A DNA stretch of 23,127 bases from Chara braunii (lineage: Eukaryota > Streptophyta > Charophyceae > Charales > Characeae), in the NCBI GenBank assembly GCA_003427395.1, contig BFEA01000847.1, positions 466,736 to 489,862 on the forward strand, read 5' to 3'. Both the position numbers and the translations under genes were made by a program. This document shows, piece after piece, positions 18,057 to 23,127 of the stretch; within the stretch, counting starts at the first letter, position 1; each line of letters opens with the position of its first letter. The notes under the pieces were generated by a model that saw only the letters and a program-made list of their open reading frames with translations, made no database searches and was not told the origin of the DNA.

Positions 18057-18470
18057 TTCACCCCCGCTATCTCGTGAGGTGCACGCGTGCGAGCGGATGC
18101 TCACGATTCTCCCTCGCTACCCCGTGCGGATGCACATGCTTGTGCGAATACCCGCGGCTCTTCCCCGCTATCCCTGTGTGGGTGCGCGTGCTTGCGCGAA
18201 TGCCCGCGGCTCTCCCCCGCTATCCCTGTGCGGGTGCGCGTGCTCGCGGCTCTTCCCCGCTATCCCTGTGGAGGTGCGCGTGCTTGCGCGAATGCCCGCG
18301 GCTCTCCCCCGCTATCCCTGTACGGGTGTGCGTGCTTGCGCGAATGCCCGCGGCTCTCCCCCGCTATCCCTGTCTCTTATACACATCTAGATGTGTATAA
18401 GAGACAGGTGCGTGCTTGCGCGAATGCCCGCGGCTCTCCCCCGCTATCCCGTGCGGTGCACGCGTGCGAG
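18057..18470. repeat. 52-bp minisatellite in right LTR, interrupted by adapter
   Basis: Counterpart of 1845-2220. CTATCC recurs at 18168, 18220, 18260 (a shortened 40-bp unit), 18312, 18364 and about 18444. The copy number differs from the left LTR. The array is broken at 18370-18407 by a library adapter palindrome, so its true length is unknown. Confidence 0.88.
18370..18407. other. Tn5 mosaic-end palindrome (Nextera mate-pair junction adapter)
   Basis: CTGTCTCTTATACACATCT (18370-18388) is followed directly by its exact reverse complement (18389-18407). These are the 19-bp hyperactive Tn5 mosaic ends joined head to head, the known circularisation junction of Nextera mate-pair libraries. It interrupts a 52-bp array and is absent from the left LTR. 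It is a residual adapter and not genomic sequence. Confidence 0.97.
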
Positions 18471-19041
18471 CGGGTGCTCGCAGCTCTTCCCCGCAATCCC
18501 GGAGCGTGTGCGAGTGTACTCGTGGATACGCGCGGCTCCCCCTTTCGAGTCCCTACCTACTGCGCGTGAGTGCGCACTAGCGCGCGCGACTCCCCCTCGT
18601 GCGTTTTAGTGCGCGGATACCGCGGCTCCCGCTCGTGCGTTTTAGCGCGTGGATACCGCGCACGAGTGCGCTTTAGTGCGCGCAGATCCCCCTCCTCAGA
18701 TCCCTACCTGATCGAGTGTGGACGCACGCTGGCGGAGCCTGCCCCGCGTATAGGCGTGCACCGCACGCTGGTGGAGCCTCACGATAAACGCCCGGTGCCT
18801 CCGTTCCCTCGACCATTTCGCCGGCCTCTAGTATCGTCTCGACCTTTTACGGCCGTACCCTCTCGTCCAACCCCTCGGTAGTTGTTTGCTGTGGTAGCCT
18901 CTTTGTGTTCGTCGGTAGCTTACGTCTTAGGTCCTCTTCACAAAATTACCGTTGTTCAACGTGGAAACCAACAAATAGAAACCTTGTAGCCCGCCCTTGT
19001 AAGAGAAGTAAAGGGCGGCGTAGGGTTGGAGCCGCCTGACA

Positions 19042-20787
19042 GCTTCCCCTAATAAAAGCCGCTTGATCTGGAACTACAAGATCTGATAGGTACTTACCTA
19101 AACGTTTGGCAAAAATTTTTGCCAATAATTTATAGGACACGTTTAAGACAGAAATTGGTCGCCAATTTCTGATTTCAGACCTCTCACCTTTCTTGAATAG
19201 TACTGAGATGATGCCCCTGTACATATTTGCGGATAGCTTACCCCCTGTCAAAACTTGATTGTAGATCTCTACTGGACGGTCCCCCACAGAGTCTCGTATA
19301 CATAAGAACAACTCTGTGGGCAACTCATCGTTCCTTGGAGCTTTTCCTTTGACCATCGATGCTAAAGCCACACGAGCTTCAACTCTGGTAATGGGGCGAT
19401 CTAAGTCCAGTCTACCTATTGTTGAGAGATGACAGATGGTGTTATCCCAATGGGTATTTCCCTCATTTAAGCATCGGGTAATCTTAGTGCCTTGTGTACG
19501 TGACGTTAATATATCCTCGTAGTAGAGAGATGCGTACTGATACAGTCTCGTAAGCTCCTTTACTTTTCAAATTGGTGCTTCCACGTCAAAGGGATGCAGC
19601 AATCCATTAATTGACGGAGAGGTCCGGGATGAAAGTAGTTTATGAAAGGACTCTTTAGTCATCCGATCGTGCACTGCGACCCCCTTTATCCTCAAACGAT
19701 CTGCCCATACTTCCGAGTTCTTTTTTTGATATGCGTCCCACTCTGTCAAGAGATTGGCCCGTTCTCTACCCCATACTAGCTCAGATATTGGATGTTCGTT
19801 CATTCTTTCCTCTACATAGTTGATTTTCCTTAATATCTCAGATTCATGTCTCTGTTGGTTGTACGCCATAATTCGAGATAATACACTCAATAAATTAGAG
19901 AACATGTTAGTTCCCGCATCCCACCAGTCTTCAATAGAATCATACCGAGGTTTGGCTGCTTGCCAATCTACCCAGAACTTGCTCATCCACTCTACCAAAC
20001 CTGGATTCTCAAAGTTTTGAGCATTGAACCTAAAAATCCCTTTTACTCGTGTCGGACCCTGTGTATGCATAATGAGGGATACTAGGCTATGGTCTGACAT
20101 AGATTGGGTTGTCTCTCCAATCGATTCCACCGAGTTCCAGGCTGATGCGGACGTCAGGAAGTAATCCAATCGCCTACGAGTAAAGCCTGAGTCCCGTCTA
20201 CAGTTCGAGCACCAGGTATAACCGTCCTGGTGAGGATGGGATAATCTGTAAGGGTCGATGAGATCTCTCTCTTCCATCAGATTTACCAAAGATAGTTTAT
20301 CTGGTGTCGTTTGCATGCCTGGGTTAGAAAGGGAGACATCCACGGACGTATTCCAGTCCCCTGTGTATACAACAGAGTCTGCTATCGGCAAGACATATGC
20401 AAGTTCTCTAAAAAATATTAGTCTCTTGCTCAACTCAGTCGGGGCATAAATTGAAGGAACAATCCAAGACTGTTCTGCGGTGAAAATTTTTATCCATGCC
20501 CATCGACCCTAGAGGTCAATATCATAGTCCGCTATTTCAATTTCAGCCCCTCTATGCACAAGGATTACCACACCGCCTCTGATCCCTTCCGCGGGGGACC
20601 ATAGTTGAGGGTCGTCCCACCACGTACCAAGAGAATTTATATTTTCCTCCTTAAGCTTAGTTTCTTGTAGGCACACAATTTGAAGCTTATCCACGTGAAT
20701 CAAAGATTTAAGTCTATCACGCTTATGTTTTCCCGATTGATCAACATGGCCCTGCACGTTCCAGGTGGCGAACTTAATTTTTCCCAT
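19042..20787 (-). pseudogene. LINE ORF2: APE endonuclease and N-terminal reverse transcriptase, truncated
   Basis: ATG at 20787; 582 codons in one frame to the truncation at 19042, with TAG at 20509 and TGA at 19567. The endonuclease nicks target DNA to prime reverse transcription. Motifs: FATWNVQGH (Asn 10), CLQETKL (Glu 42), YTGDWNTS (Asp about 144), YTW, RRRLDYFLTS, and SDHSL (His about 233). After a helical linker the RT begins: KGKAPRNDELPTELF, WRPISVLNVSYKLLAKI and VPDQAAFIRG. The catalytic Asp motifs lie beyond the break and are missing. The ATG overlaps the ORF1 stop by 14 bp. The TGA at 19567 fits a Trp codon with one transition. Confidence 0.92.
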
Positions 20788-22842
20788 CGCCTAATCTGAT
20801 CCCTCCCTTTTGGATTTGGGATGTCGTCTGCGAGTCAGAACTTCTGACAAGTTGGGAGGGCCTTGCAGGGCCCAACCACGGGGACGTAAGGGCTTTCCTC
20901 ATGAACTGAGAAGCGAGCTTCTTTTCCCGAATCAACTTGTTGTCGAGTTCTGCCAGGAATTCTACCGAATTGGCAGGCTCCGCTTTAAATCTACGGAAAT
21001 CTTGTTTCTTAGCATCTGTAAACACTATAAACGGAATCAGTCGAAGCCCCTCCGCCTCTAGCATCTCCAATTGACCTGTTACAAAACGTACATCGGCCAT
21101 CGGGCAGAAGAATTTCAAATTCTTACCCTACCCGGCAGGATGGTCCATCAGAAACCTTGGCATCGATGTTTCCGAAATCAATCGAAAAAAGAATTTATCG
21201 ATAATTGTTGTTCGGATGACGTTCATCAAAACAGATGGCATGGGCAGATCCGGCGAGGGGACAGTAATAAAATTAATGGAAGTATCAATCGATGTCCATG
21301 CCAGCACCCACAAGGAGTACCTGACATAAAAACACAAAATTGGTAGAATTCTTACCTCCATGTTGTTTATCTGTCCCTTACCCAACGTGATAGAATTTCG
21401 CTTCCTCGTAGTCTTGCTTCTTGGCGTTCCCACTTCTCGAATGCTTTCTTCAGCCTGTGAGCTAGATGAAGCAACAGAGGCCTCCGACCCTTCGGCCCTT
21501 AATCCTCGGTCTGCCGCATTCGAACCCTCATCAAAAGTGAGGTGACGCTGCTTGCCATTTTGACCACTTCTTAATCGTAATATGTTCCGTTCCCCCACAT
21601 CTGCCCTTCCCCCGTGAGGAGAAGTCTCCAAGATCCCACCGTGATTCAGGTTTCCCCTGGCTCCCGTTCCCGAGGCACTCGGATGTACCGGGGGGGGGGG
21701 GGGGGGGGGGGGGGGCGTGAAGAACACCCCCCCTCCTGAGGCTCGCATTCCTCTCACTCCTCCCCCCTGACCCATAGAGGCCACTGACATCCCCCACGGG
21801 TACGGCAGTGGTCTCTCCATTTGAAACATTGGCTGCCAGCTGATGCCATTCATCATTCCATCTTGGGGGACTAACCCCTGCTGCCCCCATGGATAGAAGG
21901 TCGAGGCTCCTGTGTGCATTAGCGGATCCTCCTGGTGTTGGAAGGCCGTCACGGTTCCCCCCGGACTCATGTTGAACATCGGGTTAACAGGATACTGACC
22001 GAACATTCCTCCCAATTGCTGCTGGTGCTGGTGTTGACCTTGGTTCACTTGTTGCTGCTGTCCTTGAAGATGATCAATGATTATCGAGTTGGCAGGCGAT
22101 GTCTGCACTCCTGCTGCCAAGTGACCTGAATAGGTTGGTCTCGGATTCACTCCTTGGTTCAACGCTGTTGGTTGTGCGGGGTTAGCACCCGATTGAGTTT
22201 GTTGGCGACCGGCTCTTCTGCATTCGTCATCGGTGTGGAAGAATGCCCTGCATCTACGGCATCTCGGAAATGCCGACGACACTAATCTAACCTCCAACGA
22301 ATCCCCTTCCCACGTTTCAACCCAAATCTTATCCTTCATATTACCCCTTGCCTAAGGATCTATATCGAATTTGATATTGATCAGGGAGGGTTTCTGCCTA
22401 TCTGGCTCTGAAGGATGAGTGAAAACCACTGGACCTATCGCCTTGTGTACGTGAGCTTCCAAATACAACATCGCGTCTAGAGGGACTTGAACAGCGACTA
22501 TCCAGAACACGGACTCGTCTTCAGTTCTCCTTTGCTCTCTTAACTGAGCCTTCATGAGCCATGGCTTAAATTCCATAACATACCGAGTAGCACCCAAGGT
22601 TATTTCGTCAGACCCATCCACAAGGCCATTGCACTGCTCTTTGCTACGTAGGAGACAACGTTAGGACTCTCTATCTTGACACGCCCCCGCTTGAAGCTTG
22701 CGGCCTAAAAACTACCATCCTGGACACGTTCATCTTCAAAGGCTCTAATAACGTTGTCTTTTACCCTCTTCGACAAAAATCGAGAGCCTTCCCTAAAGAT
22801 GACTGTGATTGTGTGTTCTTTAAACCACCAGTACCTCACTCA
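20774..22842 (-). pseudogene. LINE ORF1: RNA-binding protein with zinc knuckle
   Basis: Coding starts near 22839, just after a TGA at 22840, in one frame (VRYWWFKEHTITVIF) with a TAG at 22705. It shifts frame near 22615 and then holds one frame to TAA at 20774, with TAG at 22352 and 21128. The N-terminal part (KPWLMKAQL, WIVAVQVPL) resembles the DUF4283-like domain of plant LINE ORF1 proteins. A perfect CCHC knuckle follows, CRRCRAFFHTDDEC (C-x2-C-x4-H-x4-C). Then come a Gln/Met/Pro-rich low-complexity stretch, a poly-Pro run encoded by the G26 run, a Ser/Arg-rich segment, and a C-terminal portion (TDAKKQDFRRFKAEP). The protein would bind LINE RNA. The true start is uncertain. Confidence 0.8.
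21690..21715. repeat. G26 homopolymer inside LINE ORF1
   Basis: Twenty-six consecutive G on the + strand (C26 on the coding strand) encode about eight Pro in a row. The number is likely unreliable in short-read data, and any change not divisible by 3 alters the downstream ORF1 frame. As assembled, the frame is open across it. Confidence 0.95.
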
Positions 22843-22849
22843 GCTATCA

Positions 22850-22899
22850 AGTCCGAGCCTCGGCCGACCGGTACGTCGATCCGTGCCGAGGCTCGGACT
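22850..22899. repeat. 14-bp perfect inverted repeat at the LINE 5' side
   Basis: AGTCCGAGCCTCGG (22850-22863) and CCGAGGCTCGGACT (22886-22899) are exact reverse complements around a 22-base spacer. It would form a strong GC-rich hairpin. It lies just upstream of the first recognisable ORF1 codons, so it may belong to the LINE 5' untranslated region or be a separate small element. Confidence 0.85.
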
Positions 22900-22935
22900 A
22901 CAGGGCGCAGGCATCCCGAAGGTCCATGTGAGACA

Positions 22936-22991
22936 GACGAAAAAAAAGGGAAGTAAACAAAGAAAAAAAACAAAGAAATAAGAAAAATAAA
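22936..22991. repeat. A-rich tract
   Basis: Several A runs of 4-8 are separated by G or C (for example GACGAAAAAAAAGGG and AAGAAAAAAAACAAAG). It could be the decayed tail of a + strand retroelement or simple low-complexity DNA. No gene is seen between 22900 and 23030. Confidence 0.6.
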
Positions 22992-23032
22992 TGGTTCATT
23001 CCCACTGCCTGCTGTAGGAAGACTTCCGAGAG

Positions 23033-23086
23033 GCAAAGCGGGAATGAATCTTCCCACTTTCGCGGGAAGATTCATTCCCGCTTTGC
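23033..23086. repeat. 23-bp perfect inverted repeat with 8-base loop
   Basis: The arms 23033-23055 and 23064-23086 are exact reverse complements around ACTTTCGC. A related TTCATTCCCACTGCC occurs at 22995-23009, so three partial copies of the same word lie within 100 bp. The compact fold-back structure recalls a small fold-back or MITE-like element end, but no target duplication is evident. Confidence 0.85.
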
Positions 23087-23100
23087 GTTTTGAAAGTCGC

Positions 23101-23127
23101 AGAGAGAGAGAGAGAGAGAGAGAGAGA
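23101..23127. repeat. (AG)n microsatellite at window edge
   Basis: Thirteen and a half AG units run off the right edge of the window, so the true length is unknown. A simple repeat at the edge may mark a contig end. Confidence 0.95.

Larger units (their letters stand above)
3..19041 (-). mobile_element. Large decayed Ty3/Gypsy-type LTR retrotransposon
   Basis: Two long direct repeats (LTRs) flank about 12 kb of internal sequence. On the minus strand the internal part reads pre-gag region, gag with zinc knuckle, aspartic protease, reverse transcriptase, RNase H, integrase, polypurine tract. RNase H before integrase, with integrase last, is the Ty3/Gypsy arrangement. Both LTRs have TG...CA termini. 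Total length is about 19 kb, which is very large for the superfamily because of the long LTRs and a roughly 4.9-kb coding region ahead of gag. Many in-frame stops and several frameshifts make it non-autonomous. It interrupts a LINE at 19041/19042. The left flank is outside the window, so a target-site duplication cannot be confirmed. Confidence 0.93.
16200..19041 (-). repeat. Right LTR (5' LTR of the minus-strand element)
   Basis: This is homologous to 3-3946 with a constant offset of 16197 at first, then shifted by a small insertion near 17290. It ends TGACA at 19041 on the + strand, giving the element-strand start TGTC. It is shorter than the left LTR: after about 18757 it jumps to sequence matching left position about 3588, and it also lacks the left copy's 3770-3866. 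The promoter of the element would lie here, but I see no certain TATA box or transcription start. It contains an adapter artefact at 18370-18407. Confidence 0.9.
19042..22842 (-). mobile_element. Decayed LINE (non-LTR retrotransposon), interrupted by the LTR element
   Basis: On the minus strand an ORF1 with a zinc knuckle is followed by an ORF2 with an APE-type endonuclease and the start of a reverse transcriptase. The RT ends abruptly at 19042, exactly where the LTR of the other element begins. Two-ORF LINEs with APE endonuclease and a CCHC ORF1 are common in plants (L1-like). The rest of the RT and the 3' tail should lie left of the window if the insertion is simple. Only a few stops and one frameshift are seen, so it is less decayed than the LTR element's pol. 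Confidence 0.9.

Noticed and set aside
18370-18407. A natural hairpin, terminator or transposon end inside the LTR
   Set aside because: It is identical to the synthetic Tn5 mosaic end used in library preparation and is absent from the other LTR.

Overview
The window is eukaryotic repeat DNA and shows no intact host gene. It holds one very large, decayed Ty3/Gypsy-type LTR retrotransposon on the minus strand (about 3-19041), followed by a decayed LINE on the same strand (about 22842-19042). The LTR element appears to have inserted into the LINE's reverse-transcriptase domain. The style of the pol proteins suggests a streptophyte (green-lineage) genome, possibly a charophyte alga or early land plant. 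That taxonomic guess is weak and rests on sequence style alone.

Layout along the + strand, with the element reading right to left: 3-3946 is the 3' LTR, built largely from tandem repeats. 3947-3962 is a G-run polypurine tract on the minus strand. 4116-5828 is integrase. 5834-7513 is reverse transcriptase and RNase H. 7447-8186 is the aspartic protease. 8123-10023 is gag with a zinc knuckle. 10148-15050 is an unusually long pre-gag coding region of unknown function. 15051-16103 is a leader. 16200-19041 is the 5' LTR. The domain order gag-PR-RT-RH-IN is the Ty3/Gypsy order. Coding capacity is destroyed by many in-frame stops and several frameshifts, and the two LTRs differ at about 5% of positions in the stretch I compared by eye, so this is an old copy.

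The most novel biology is the pre-gag region. Its translation contains three, possibly four, diverged copies of a roughly 90-residue module about 0.8 kb apart, separated by a second kind of module. I do not recognise either module. A tRNA-Phe-like 3' half (anticodon arm plus T arm) is embedded in both LTRs.

Several features are assembly or library artefacts and affect interpretation. A perfect Tn5 mosaic-end palindrome (Nextera mate-pair junction) lies at 18370-18407. A single N at 16197 follows an exact 95-bp duplication of the LTR end, and the window itself starts at the same base as that duplicated unit. The right LTR lacks about 1.1 kb present in the left. The far right end (22850-23127) holds two strong inverted repeats, an A-rich tract and an (AG)n microsatellite that runs off the window.
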